DNA of 12,450 bases from UBA6952 sp045562575 (GCA_045562575.1 JBJKVQ010000007.1:1-12450); one strand, 5' to 3'; positions 1-6,229 are shown, counted from the stretch's first letter. Numbers and translations: made by a program. The notes: generated by a model from the sequence alone, not told the origin.

Positions 1-28
1 GCATTCCCCTTGCATTCCTTTTGATTTT

Positions 29-63
29 AAGAGCCAGTAGGTTAACGCTTATTGGCTCTTTTT
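29..63 (+). terminator. Rho-independent terminator at left edge
   Basis: An 8-bp stem (AAGAGCCA at 29-36 with TGGCTCTT at 53-60) is followed by a run of five T on the plus strand, as in an intrinsic terminator of a plus-strand gene lying left of the window. On the minus strand the same hairpin follows the tRNA-Thr but its tail (TTAAAATC) is a poor U-run, so it may be only weakly bidirectional. A near copy lies inverted at 12282-12321. Confidence 0.7.
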
Positions 64-76
64 AGGTTCAAAAACA

Positions 77-151
77 TGGAGCCACCGATGAGAATTGAAC
101 TCATGACCTACTGTTTACGAAACAGTTGCTCTACCCCTGAGCTACGGTGGC
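77..151 (-). tRNA. tRNA-Thr(CGT), CCA encoded
   Basis: The minus strand reads as a complete cloverleaf: acceptor GCCACCG / CGGTGGC, D stem GCTC / GAGC, anticodon stem ACTGT / ACAGT around the loop TTCGTAA (anticodon CGT, reads ACG), variable loop AGGTC, and T stem ATGAG / CTCAT around TTCAATT. The discriminator is T and CCA is encoded (77-79). It is the only intact tRNA in the window. Its anticodon loop is the break point of two partial copies, at 1570 and 12228, so it is the likely target of an integrase. The integrase remnant at 254-400 lies just upstream on the same strand. Confidence 0.95.
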
Positions 152-213
152 TGAAAGTAACGATTTTAAACCTAAATTACCCTATTATCAATGGTTAGCA
201 TTGACCCTAAAAC

Positions 214-248
214 ACCCCGAGTGCACCCGAAAGTGCACCAACTGGGGT
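214..248. repeat. Long interrupted hairpin downstream of integrase remnant
   Basis: Outer arms ACCCC (214-218) and GGGGT (244-248) enclose inner arms GTGCAC (221-226 and 233-238) with the loop CCGAAA. It starts six bases beyond the integrase stop codon and lies between that remnant and the tRNA. It could be a terminator without a U-run, or an integrase or excisionase arm-binding site. The structure is plain; the role is not known. Confidence 0.5.
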
Positions 249-253
249 ACATC

Positions 254-400
254 TTAGTTAATTTTATCAGCATTATTTAGGATCTCGAGGTTATCAACAG
301 CATCACTTTGCATGTTATGCGTAACATGAGAATAAATATCCATAGTGGTCTAGATAGATGAATGTCCTAACCGCTCTTGGACAACCTTTGGGTGGGTACC
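254..400 (-). pseudogene. Tyrosine recombinase (phage integrase) C-terminal remnant
   Basis: Reading the minus strand from 400 to the stop at 254-256 gives a typical C-terminal end of a tyrosine integrase. It starts GTHPKVVQERLGHSSI, has an in-frame TAG at 350-352, and continues TTMDIYSHV. The LGH box histidine and the Y of DIYSHV (the position of the catalytic tyrosine nucleophile) are both present. The N-terminal and core domains, including the first catalytic Arg region (HxLRHT-type motif), are absent: homology stops abruptly at about 400, where a dispersed repeat begins. It is a truncated gene with a nonsense codon, so it should be inactive. Its place beside tRNA-Thr fits an integrase that used that tRNA. 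Confidence 0.8.
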
Positions 401-403
401 CAT

Positions 404-436
404 ATGCGTGACAGTTTTATTTTTTATAAAAAGGAC
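404..436. repeat. Dispersed intergenic repeat, copy 1
   Basis: The stretch GCGTGACAGTTTTATT..TATAAAAAGG is one member of a family with the rough consensus GTGNAANTTTACTATTAAAAAGG. Other copies are at about 621-647, 3605-3633, 5683-5709, 7034-7064, 8791-8814, 10411-10440, 11812-11838 and 11954-11984, mostly in the same orientation and in intergenic DNA. This copy adjoins the point where the integrase remnant breaks off. Confidence 0.5.
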
Positions 437-454
437 TTTTTTGAGGCGTTATCG

Positions 455-583
455 CTATATTATTGGCTCGAAAAAAGTAAAGAACGTAAACACTAGAAAA
501 AGCACCAACACTTTAATCGTGTTATTCCATTCAGAAGTTCGCCAAAAAATGAAAGCAGATATAATTAGTATTACTTCCCCCAT
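455..583 (-). CDS. Possible 42-aa membrane protein, near-leaderless
   Basis: The minus strand encodes a 42-residue peptide starting MGEVILIISAFIFW. Two hydrophobic stretches (about residues 3-14 and 25-38) flank a short polar hinge (RTSEWNN). There is no Shine-Dalgarno sequence. Instead the ATG lies 9 nt after a TACAAT -10 box, in exactly the same arrangement and sequence as the DUF2071 gene at 6999. That shared promoter context is the main support, and no family is recognised. It could also be a chance open frame brought under a duplicated promoter. The plus-strand open frame over this region looks spurious because it crosses repeats and the SDR gene. Confidence 0.35.
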   Translation of the reverse strand: MGEVILIISAFIFWRTSEWNNTIKVLVLFLVFTFFTFFEPII

Positions 584-585
584 AA

Positions 586-606
586 TGCCAAGATTGTATC
601 ACAGGG
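586..606 (-). promoter_or_regulatory. Extended -10 promoter, near-leaderless
   Basis: On the minus strand TGTGATACAAT (TACAAT complements 593-598) lies 9 nt before ATG, so transcription should start within a few bases of the start codon. The 33 bases 581-613 match 6997-7029 (start of the DUF2071 gene) with two differences. The -35 region shows no canonical hexamer. Confidence 0.5.
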
Positions 607-627
607 TACATGGTCAGGGTGTGAATT

Positions 628-1350
628 CTAATTTTCACTATTATAGATTACAGGCATTTGTCCTTTCCATTCAGACCATAAAGATTTCTGTGATATAAGT
701 TCTGATATAAAATGAGCCACATTAATTCTACTAGTTTTTGCAGGCTTGAATAATGTATGAGTAGGAGATGGATGAGTAGCATATGTGCTTGTTTTTTCTT
801 CATTAGTTAAGCTATCAGGACGTACCACAACCCATTCTATGTTTGGATGATTTTGGCCAATTGTAGTCCTTAAATAACCTACAGCTTTTTCATTATCCGA
901 GGCTGGAGGAAGTAGGTAACGTAGTATAAAAAAAACACAACTTTCAGAAAAAGAAGACTTCTCTTTTAAGTCCTCGTTTTTACAACCAACGGTATTCATC
1001 AAAATCATCTTGACAGATTTATTGATTCTTTTATTTTCAATGACCTGACATAATCTTTTTATAGAATTTGTTACAAGTCGTCTTGGATTTCCAAACATAC
1101 CTTTAAAAGTAAGATTATGTCCTAATGTGGATACAATTACATCACACCATTCAATGTGTGTGATTAGTTCCTCTTCACTCATATCTAAAATAGTGGATGT
1201 GGTTATGGATAAATTCTTGTGGTTTCTAGTTTCCTTTGTGAACTTTTCAGCACTTCGAACGATAGCCTGAACCTCGTGATCAGCTTCCAGGAGTTGGTGA
1301 ACCAAATGTTTACCAGTTGCACCAGTTGCTCCAGTAAGTAATATTTTCAT
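628..1350 (-). CDS. NAD(P)-binding atypical SDR / NmrA-like protein
   Basis: This 240-aa protein starts MKILLTGATGATGKHLV, a Rossmann-fold dinucleotide-binding motif (TGxxGxxG, residues 6-13). Further typical elements are the second strand ending in AIVRSAEK, the DVIVSTLG strand in mid-protein, and a late WVVVRPDSLTNEEKT block as in NAD(P)H-binding SDRs of the NmrA/YwnB type. No catalytic Tyr-xxx-Lys is evident, so it may bind cofactor without the classical reductase reaction. I chose the ATG at 1350 because GAGGGG lies 6 nt upstream; an in-frame TTG at 1362 overlaps that ribosome site. The last codons run into a copy of the dispersed repeat (621-647). Substrate unknown; cytoplasmic. Confidence 0.85.
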   Translation of the reverse strand: MKILLTGATGATGKHLVHQLLEADHEVQAIVRSAEKFTKETRNHKNLSITTSTILDMSEEELITHIEWCDVIVSTLGHNLTFKGMFGNPRRLVTNSIKRLCQVIENKRINKSVKMILMNTVGCKNEDLKEKSSFSESCVFFILRYLLPPASDNEKAVGYLRTTIGQNHPNIEWVVVRPDSLTNEEKTSTYATHPSPTHTLFKPAKTSRINVAHFISELISQKSLWSEWKGQMPVIYNSEN

Positions 1351-1362
1351 AATGCCCCTCAA

Positions 1363-1569
1363 TTTATATTAAAAGTAACTTTACCTCATCGGTAGATATT
1401 ATAAGATGATTGTATTATGAATGTCGGTATCTTAGGGACTATGACAGACACTATAAAAAGAGTTTTAGTTAATGGACTGCAATAAGACTGCAACCGCAGT
1501 GGACAATTGTGGCTAGTTGTGGAGAGTAATAGGTTTAATATCGTATATATCAAAGCTGTGCAGAATAGA
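1363..1569. other. Gene-free stretch between SDR gene and tRNA-Thr fragment
   Basis: I see no gene here. The left part must hold the minus-strand promoter of the SDR gene, but no clear boxes are visible. At 1482-1506 there is a short direct repeat (GACTGCAA twice) and a small hairpin ACTGC-AACC-GCAGT, followed by TGTGGCTAGTTGTGG. Such clustered short repeats next to a core site could be arm-type integrase sites. This is only a suggestion. Confidence 0.4.
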
Positions 1570-1637
1570 TTCGTAAACAGTAGGTCATGAGTTCAATTCT
1601 CATCGGTGGCTCCATGTTTTTGAACCTAAAAAGAGCC
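1570..1637 (+). repeat. tRNA-Thr 3' half plus downstream DNA: att-like site
   Basis: These 68 bases are a perfect inverted copy of 54-121. They start exactly at the anticodon loop TTCGTAA of the tRNA-Thr, run through the T arm, acceptor and CCA, and extend 25 bases into the terminator. The 5' half of the tRNA is missing; upstream DNA (ending GTGCAGAATAGA) is unrelated. This is the expected form of one product of site-specific integration at an anticodon-loop core. It points opposite to the intact tRNA. Confidence 0.85.
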
Positions 1638-1826
1638 TTCAGGGTAAGTACTGTTGGCACTGTGTTGTCATAGATAAAAAACGTGGGTGGGTACACATAC
1701 GCACGTGAGGGGAAAGTTTACAGCTTATTTTACAGCTAGACCAAAAAGGCTCCACGTTGTTAGGCGTAGTAATTATGTATATAATCTAAGCTAATCTATA
1801 TATATTTGAATCTAGCTTTGACAAGA
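1638..1826. other. Gene-free spacer with dispersed repeat
   Basis: No gene is visible. The part 1639-1705 resembles 4066-4128: both have CAGGGTA, then CTGTTGT or ACTGTGTTGT, then ATAGATAAAAAA, then CACACGCAC-like bases. The stretch GTGGGTACACATACGCACG (1689-1707) also resembles 392-410. The rest is AT-rich (ATATATAT near 1798) and leads into the tRNA-Val fragment. Confidence 0.5.
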
Positions 1827-1871
1827 TTTACACACAAGGGGTCATAAGTTCGAGTCTTATATCGCCCACCA
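1827..1871 (+). repeat. tRNA-Val(TAC) 3' half, copy 1 (att-like)
   Basis: Read from the 3' end this is a sound half tRNA: CCA (1869-1871), discriminator A, acceptor strand ATCGCCC, T stem CTTAT / ATAAG around TTCGAGT, variable loop GGGTC, anticodon-stem strand ACAAG and loop TTTACAC. By position the anticodon is TAC (Val). The 5' half (expected GGGCGAT acceptor, D arm) is absent; upstream bases are unrelated. The break is at the start of the anticodon loop, as for tRNA-Thr. Related fragments are at 4117 and 5552. Confidence 0.75.
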
Positions 1872-1902
1872 CTCTTTTATCGTAATGAAATGATTATTTT
1901 GT

Positions 1903-3369
1903 TTACTTCAATTCTATAATACCAATTTTCATCTTGACCCAGCCCGACTCTGCCCGATCCCCTGATTCGTAGGTGTTAATAACAATCTTGGTCCCGTCAG
2001 GAGACCAAGAAGGATCTGTTTCATCCATATTGTTTGTATTTGTAATATTTTTTTGATTTGATCCGTCAATGTCCATGATCCATATATCCGTCATATAATT
2101 TATATTTGGTAAACCCGGCACATTATAAGCTATTTTTGTCCCGTCAGGAGACCAAGAGGGCTCCTCTTCAGGATATTGAGTATTCGTTATATTAGTTTGA
2201 TTAGTTCCATCAGTATTCATAATATAGATTTCAGAATGCCCATCTCTCCAGCTAGAGAATGCAATTTTAGTCCCATCAGGTGACCAGTCAGGGCTAAGAT
2301 CAATAGAGTGCATAGGTTCGTCATGGTCACTATTTGAAATATTAGTTTGATTAGTCCCATCAGCATTCATAGTATAGATTTCCCAGTTTTCATCTCTATA
2401 TGAAGAAAATACAATTTTAGTACCATCAGGAGACCATGAAGGGAGCCCATCTTCAAGGGCATTGTTACTTACATTAGTTTGATTAGTCCCATCAGCATTC
2501 ATTGTATAGATTTCCCAGTTTCCATCTCTATATGAAGAAAATACAATTTTAGTACCATCAAGAGACCATGAAGGGCGCCTATCATCAGAAGCACTGTTAC
2601 TTACATTAGTTTGATTAGTCCCATCAGCATTCATAGTATAGATTTCCCAGTTTCCATCTCTATCAGATGAAAAAGCTATTTTTGTTCCGTCAGGTGACAA
2701 GTCAGGGTAAAAATCTCTATTACCATGAGTTATTAGACGAGTTTGGTTTGTTTTGGCAGATGATTGTATTTCATCGTCTGAAGGCCCATATATAGCATTA
2801 GAAAACGCATTAAAAAACCCATTAACAAACCCAAAATAAACCAATATGGGTACAAGAGAACCTATAAGCAGAACATAACGCATCTCAATCTTGTCCGGTA
2901 AATATTTGAGGGGTGACAATAATTCAGAATACACTACGCGCACTCCGGCAATAGTAAAAATAGTGAGGAATGCCAAATCCCTAAGAATTTTTAACTCTGG
3001 TCTCCAGTCCAAGGAGTAGAAATCGGTATCGACCCAATTATATATAACACCACACCATACGAATACTGCGAATATCGGTAGTAGAAGCGCTTTCAGCCTT
3101 TTATTTTTATTATGCTTTTTTAGCTTGAAGTAGAGTTCTTCATATTTCTCCAAAGCAACTTGTTCTGCTGTTCGTTGGGATGTCTCTTTGATTAATAATA
3201 TCTTGTATCCAGTTGCACCCGATACACTTATCTGTGCTTCCCATTGATGATATTGCATAGGGGAAATAGTGATATATCCATCCACATCAACTTGGTTTGT
3301 CTCATACTTCAGCATTTTACTTATGTAATTCCAGATAGCCACATCAATTAGGAACATATATGCGTTCAT
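1903..3369 (-). CDS. Membrane-anchored PD40 (TolB-like) beta-propeller protein
   Basis: This 488-aa protein has a polar N-terminal part (1-90) and three predicted membrane helices (about 94-112, 131-148 and 164-185). After a linker come six PD40 repeats of the WSPDGTKIAFSS(D/Y)RDGNWEIYTMNADGTNQTN type, from about residue 215 to the end. PD40 repeats form beta-propellers that usually bind proteins or ligands outside the membrane; nothing suggests an enzyme. It is a paralogue of the lipoprotein at 9410-10342, with long near-identical DNA stretches, but has no lipobox and uses membrane helices instead. Repeat spacing is 132 bp except for 18- and 15-bp insertions. The start follows GAGGAG very closely, so the ATG at 3357 (residue 5) is an alternative. 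Confidence 0.85.
   Translation of the reverse strand: MNAYMFLIDVAIWNYISKMLKYETNQVDVDGYITISPMQYHQWEAQISVSGATGYKILLIKETSQRTAEQVALEKYEELYFKLKKHNKNKRLKALLLPIFAVFVWCGVIYNWVDTDFYSLDWRPELKILRDLAFLTIFTIAGVRVVYSELLSPLKYLPDKIEMRYVLLIGSLVPILVYFGFVNGFFNAFSNAIYGPSDDEIQSSAKTNQTRLITHGNRDFYPDLSPDGTKIAFSSDRDGNWEIYTMNADGTNQTNVSNSASDDRRPSWSLDGTKIVFSSYRDGNWEIYTMNADGTNQTNVSNNALEDGLPSWSPDGTKIVFSSYRDENWEIYTMNADGTNQTNISNSDHDEPMHSIDLSPDWSPDGTKIAFSSWRDGHSEIYIMNTDGTNQTNITNTQYPEEEPSWSPDGTKIAYNVPGLPNINYMTDIWIMDIDGSNQKNITNTNNMDETDPSWSPDGTKIVINTYESGDRAESGWVKMKIGIIELK
1992..2694. repeat. PD40-coding tandem repeat array, six units
   Basis: Equivalent points (the base group around CCATCAGG or CCGTCAGG) occur at 1992, 2139, 2271, 2421, 2553 and 2685, giving spacings of 147, 132, 150, 132 and 132 bp. 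Units 2421, 2553 and 2685 are nearly identical in DNA, which suggests recent duplication or gene conversion. Confidence 0.85.
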
Positions 3370-3394
3370 CTCCTCAAAATATTAAGTTTATTTT

Positions 3395-3547
3395 TTATAA
3401 AAAGACATTACCTACCTTACGCCAATCTGCATTGTGATTCCAAGGTATTTCTTGGGTAGGTTTGCGCTTGTCTTTGCGAGCATATATCAAAAAACCATAC
3501 CAAAGAGCTATTGCGCCTACAACACTTAATAAATTTGATAGTGTCAT
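3395..3547 (-). CDS. Small membrane protein (50 aa)
   Basis: The minus strand encodes 50 residues starting MTLSNLLSVVGAIALWYGF. One membrane helix (about 4-22) is followed by a basic, Pro- and Trp-containing tail (ARKDKRKPTQEIPW). AAGGA lies 7 nt before the ATG. The order of helix, then Lys/Arg cluster, then polar tail is typical of a real small membrane protein with the tail in the cytoplasm. It lies 25 bp upstream of the PD40 gene on the same strand and may be co-transcribed with it. No named family is recognised. Bases 11980-12035 on the minus strand could be a decayed relative, but the match is weak. Confidence 0.6.
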   Translation of the reverse strand: MTLSNLLSVVGAIALWYGFLIYARKDKRKPTQEIPWNHNADWRKVGNVFL

Positions 3548-3604
3548 TAAAGAATCCTTATTTCTAAATTTGTACGACCTATAAATACTATTTTCTAATA
3601 ATTT

Positions 3605-3633
3605 AGGGTGTGCAACTTTACTATTAAAAAGGG
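3605..3633. repeat. Dispersed intergenic repeat, copy at 3' end of NTF2-like gene
   Basis: GGGTGTGCAACTTTACTATT followed by AAAAAGGGG is the cleanest copy of the family described at 404-436. It lies in the gap between the NTF2-like gene and the 50-aa gene. Confidence 0.5.
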
Positions 3634-3638
3634 GTTAT

Positions 3639-3965
3639 CTATCCTTTTCGATGGGTTCTCCAATAATACAACTTACCATGCTTTATCCGTGCGAAAAACA
3701 TTGCTTGAGATAGTTCCTGTTCCGGGATTGCAACACTATGTAAGCCAATTATTACTTCATTATTTTCGTACAATATTTCGAAATCCCCAAGACGGATTTC
3801 ACTATTTGACACCCAGTCTAATGTTTGTTCTTTTGTTCTAGTAGAAAGTTCTGAATTAACAAATATAAAATCGTCAGTAAGGATTTCTGCAAGTTCGGAT
3901 GCCTTCTGGTTTATAAATCCATATTGCCATATTTTTAATGCCTCAAGTCCAGTAATAGACATCAT
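3639..3965 (-). CDS. NTF2-like / SnoaL-type small protein
   Basis: The 108-aa product starts MMSITGLEALKIWQYGF. The opening helix pattern (W..YGFINQKASELAEILTDDFIFVNS), then WVSNSEI, then strands (FEILYENNEVIIGLHSV, AMFFARIKHGKLYYWRTH) match the alpha+beta cone of NTF2-like proteins. These are often small-molecule enzymes (isomerases, cyclases) or ligand-binding modules; the substrate cannot be named. Length is normal for the fold. GGGAGGGGTG lies just upstream of the two adjacent ATG codons. A -10-like box in the promoter repeat at 4046-4060 would give an ~80-nt leader. Confidence 0.7.
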   Translation of the reverse strand: MMSITGLEALKIWQYGFINQKASELAEILTDDFIFVNSELSTRTKEQTLDWVSNSEIRLGDFEILYENNEVIIGLHSVAIPEQELSQAMFFARIKHGKLYYWRTHRKG

Positions 3966-4045
3966 TTCACCCCTCCCTTATTTTTTGAACAATCTACATC
4001 AAGAATTACTTCATGTCTCTACAAAAATACATGCATTTATGAGGA

Positions 4046-4060
4046 ATATTACCACAGGGT
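4046..4060 (-). promoter_or_regulatory. Weak copy of the promoter repeat before the NTF2-like gene
   Basis: On the minus strand ACCCTGTGGTAATAT resembles ACCCTGTGATACAAT of the promoters at 586, 5645 and 7002. TAATAT (complement of 4046-4051) would be the -10 box. It lies about 80 nt upstream of the gene start. Confidence 0.3.
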
Positions 4061-4065
4061 AGATG

Positions 4066-4155
4066 CTCAGGGTAGTATCTTTTGTCGACTGTTGTAATAG
4101 ATAAAAAATGCACACGCACACAAGGGTTCAAAGATTCGAGTCCTTTATCGCCTCA
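4066..4155 (+). repeat. Dispersed repeat joined to tRNA-Val 3' fragment, copy 2
   Basis: Bases 4066-4116 match the spacer at 1639-1705. From 4117 (CACACAAGGG) to 4155 the sequence follows the tRNA-Val fragment at 1832-1871: CACACAAGG, then GATTCGAGTCCTTTATCGCC against AAGTTCGAGTCTTATATCGCCC. It is more decayed, with an extra base in the T loop and TCACGA in place of ACCA. It overlaps the last codons of the ADP-ribosylglycohydrolase gene, so that module begins at this footprint. Confidence 0.6.
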
Positions 4156-5539
4156 CGATAGTAGGTAGTTTTGACATCCTTTTAGCTAATTTAGAAACTG
4201 ATCTTTCAAAAAACCAAGCTAACCCGGTATGTATATCGTCATTAAATGGTTTTACCCATTTATCGTCAAGGTATCCGGGTCCAAAATATGCTCCAAGAAT
4301 AGAACCTGAGGTAGCTCCAAAACTATCGGTATCAGCACCTTGACTCACTTGAATACAAATTCCATGACCTACATCTTCAGCAAACTTCAAAGTATTAATC
4401 AACATACCTATCTCTTGATAAATTCTACAGTGGCCGTATTCTCCATATTTGTCACTTATTTTATCGTATGCTTCTTCCCAAGAATCAGAATCTTTTACAT
4501 CCCTAAAACAAACTGAAACTATTTCGTAAAAACGACTCTTTTGAGGGACAAACTTAAGAGCTGTTTCTATAATTTCATCTCTGTCTTCCATGATTTGAGC
4601 ACATGAAATAGCTGCTGCAATAAACATAGTTCCATAGACACCAGTTCGATTATGGGTAAAGCTCGCATCTCTGTAAGCTAGTTCAGAAGCCATCGCAGGG
4701 TTACCAGGATAAGCATATCCATAGGCATCTGCTCTAATTGCAGCTCCACATAATTCATCTCCAGGATTTAATATATCGTTAAAAACATCAATTAAGTCCT
4801 CAGGTTTATCAGTTGGCAAAATCTTTTCAGGGCCATTAGGGCCTTTTGCAAGAAAAGCAGACCTATCTCTTCCATCAATTTTCAGATCCATTCCTGAATT
4901 TAGCAACTTTGTGCTTTCAGGTCCAAAAGTTGTACCAATTGGTAAATGCTTTATCCAAAGTTCTTTCATATTTTCATGAGTAAAATCTGCACCAAATTTT
5001 TCTAAAATCAACATACCCATAATTGTGTAATTAATATCGTCATCTGGAGCTACATAATTTATAAATTCTCTAGCTGTTTCAGGAAAAGATGTATGAACCT
5101 TAGGAAGAACATTTTCTATATCTTTCGATATATAGTCTGACATAGGCCATTCATCTATTTCCTCTAAAGCCTTTCTAATTTCATGACCAGTAAACTTTTG
5201 CTCTAATGGCTTGCCTAACATGCATCCACATAAAGATGCGATAAAAGCTGCTTCTACTCGCTTTGAGCTATCTTCGTAATCAATTTCTGTAATTTGCCCT
5301 TTTGGTCTTGATGGATCCATTTCATTCAAAATATCATTCATAGAGCTTGGTTCTACATAAGACCAATCTTTTCTAATTTTTAGGTTTAATAAGTTTTTAG
5401 TAAACTTTACAAACCCGTCATAGCTATCAGGAAGGTTATCAAGCTCATCTTGCAAGCCTTCAATATCATACCCTTGCTCTCCTTTATTAAGGACAACACC
5501 ATGAAGCCTTTCTCTCAATGTATCTAATCTGATCAACAT
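4145..5539 (-). CDS. ADP-ribosylglycohydrolase family protein
   Basis: The 464-aa product belongs to the ADP-ribosylglycohydrolase (ARH/DraG) fold, which removes ADP-ribose from proteins or small molecules with Mg2+. Motifs seen: CGCMLGKPLE (105-113), the acidic DDDINYT (166-172) in place of the usual T-D-D metal site, and GADTDSFGATSGSILGAYFG (401-420) with the second metal-binding Asp pair. An N-terminal extension of about 90 residues is unusual. I chose ATG 5539 (MLIRLDTLRE), preceded by GGGGGTT. A longer frame to 5587 would translate a tRNA-Val fragment and is unlikely. The gene sits exactly between two tRNA-Val footprints, and its last residues (VRR) come from one of them. It may be transcribed from the captured promoter at 5645. 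Confidence 0.85.
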   Translation of the reverse strand: MLIRLDTLRERLHGVVLNKGEQGYDIEGLQDELDNLPDSYDGFVKFTKNLLNLKIRKDWSYVEPSSMNDILNEMDPSRPKGQITEIDYEDSSKRVEAAFIASLCGCMLGKPLEQKFTGHEIRKALEEIDEWPMSDYISKDIENVLPKVHTSFPETAREFINYVAPDDDINYTIMGMLILEKFGADFTHENMKELWIKHLPIGTTFGPESTKLLNSGMDLKIDGRDRSAFLAKGPNGPEKILPTDKPEDLIDVFNDILNPGDELCGAAIRADAYGYAYPGNPAMASELAYRDASFTHNRTGVYGTMFIAAAISCAQIMEDRDEIIETALKFVPQKSRFYEIVSVCFRDVKDSDSWEEAYDKISDKYGEYGHCRIYQEIGMLINTLKFAEDVGHGICIQVSQGADTDSFGATSGSILGAYFGPGYLDDKWVKPFNDDIHTGLAWFFERSVSKLAKRMSKLPTIVRR

Positions 5540-5551
5540 ACTAACCCCCGA

Positions 5552-5580
5552 ATTAAGTTTGAGTATTATATCGCCCACCA
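5552..5580 (+). repeat. tRNA-Val 3' fragment, copy 3 (att-like)
   Basis: ATTAAGTTTGAGTATTATAT followed by CGCCCACCA matches the T arm, acceptor strand and CCA of the fragment at 1843-1871 with three or four differences; the match continues through ACT. Only the T arm onward is kept. It lies between the truncated lipoprotein start and the ADP-ribosylglycohydrolase gene. Confidence 0.65.
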
Positions 5581-5630
5581 CTGGCAACTAATGTCATTAA
5601 TATTATTATTGGAACAGTTAACTTCTTCAT
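5553..5630 (-). pseudogene. Truncated 5' end of a PD40 lipoprotein gene
   Basis: A ribosome site (AGGTGA) and ATG at 5630 start a 25-codon frame beginning MKKLTVPIIILMTLVASGG. This parallels the signal peptide of the lipoprotein at 10342 (MGKLIVLAIILTTLVACGG), also at DNA level (AATAATATTAATGACATTAG against AATAATATTAACGACATTGG). The lipobox Cys is Ser here. After GTGGTGGG the frame runs into the tRNA-Val fragment and stops. It appears to be the start of a former paralogue cut by recombination at the tRNA footprint, leaving its promoter and leader in front of the ADP-ribosylglycohydrolase gene. Confidence 0.65.
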
Positions 5631-5644
5631 ACTTCACCTAATTG

Positions 5645-5662
5645 CAAGATTGTATCATGGGA
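5645..5662 (-). promoter_or_regulatory. Promoter repeat before truncated lipoprotein start
   Basis: On the minus strand CATGATACAATCTTGCAATT (TACAAT complements 5649-5654) matches the promoters at 586 and 7002. Here a ribosome site (AGGTGA) lies between the -10 box and the ATG at 5630. With the lipoprotein gene truncated it would now read into the ADP-ribosylglycohydrolase gene. Confidence 0.5.
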
Positions 5663-5719
5663 TGCATATAGGGTATTACAAATATGTGTGACTTCACTAT
5701 AAACAAGGCGTTATTCAAA

Positions 5720-6229
5720 ATGCGAGCCTATCAAAAAAAAAGAATTGATGAAATAATCAAACTTATGATTTATGAAATTTTGCTTACTTTAGTAATAATA
5801 CAAGTTGGGCTAACAGCTGGACTTTTATTTATTTTTTCAATCGCAGTCAACCCTGGATTGGCAAGGCTTAATGAGGAAGAATACTATCGCGCTATGAAAT
5901 TTATAAATCAAGTAATTTTAAATCCAATATTTTTTATAGTATTCATTGGACCTATAATAACAATGCCCCTTGTAACATATCTGAGTAGAAATGATTCAAA
6001 TATGTTTATTTGTACTCTGTTTTCAACAATTTTATATTTTATAGGTGTCATATTAATCACAAGTTTTAAAAATGTTCCGCTAAATAATCGATTAGAAAAA
6101 TTAAACGCAGAAGAATTTAGTGGCGTTTTACTATGGTATAAGAAACCATGGAACTTTTGGCATAATATCAGAACTTTTTTTGGAATTGTTTCTTTTCTTA
6201 TCTTATCTATCGGTATAGGGGTTATTTAA
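5720..6229 (+). CDS. DUF1772 (anthrone oxygenase-like) membrane protein
   Basis: This is a small integral membrane protein of 169 aa with four predicted helices. It has the family's layout: a first helix with GLTAGLLFIFSIAVNPGLARL, then F.NQVILNPIFFIVFIGP, a third helix followed by FKNVPLNNRLEKL, and a last part with W..WHNIRTFFGIVSF. Some family members are linked to anthrone oxidation, but most are uncharacterised, so no reaction is assigned. I prefer ATG 5720. The longer frame from 5684 begins inside the dispersed repeat (GTGTGACTTCACTATAAAC), which is non-coding elsewhere. ATG 5765 is also possible. It converges with the DUF2071 gene, 29 bp apart, with no clear terminator between. Confidence 0.8.
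   Translation: MRAYQKKRIDEIIKLMIYEILLTLVIIQVGLTAGLLFIFSIAVNPGLARLNEEEYYRAMKFINQVILNPIFFIVFIGPIITMPLVTYLSRNDSNMFICTLFSTILYFIGVILITSFKNVPLNNRLEKLNAEEFSGVLLWYKKPWNFWHNIRTFFGIVSFLILSIGIGVI

Noticed and set aside
408..698. 96-aa plus-strand open frame
   Set aside because: It runs through a dispersed repeat, the promoter repeat and the 3' end of the SDR gene, has no ribosome site, and shows no protein-like pattern.
1827..1871. Functional tRNA-Val gene
   Set aside because: Only the 3' half from the anticodon loop is present; no acceptor 5' strand or D arm lies upstream.
3608..3841. 77-aa plus-strand frame
   Set aside because: Antisense to the NTF2-like gene and starting inside a dispersed repeat.
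5540..5587. N-terminal extension of the ADP-ribosylglycohydrolase (start at 5587)
   Set aside because: The extra 16 codons are the complement of the tRNA-Val fragment; the ATG at 5539 has its own ribosome site.
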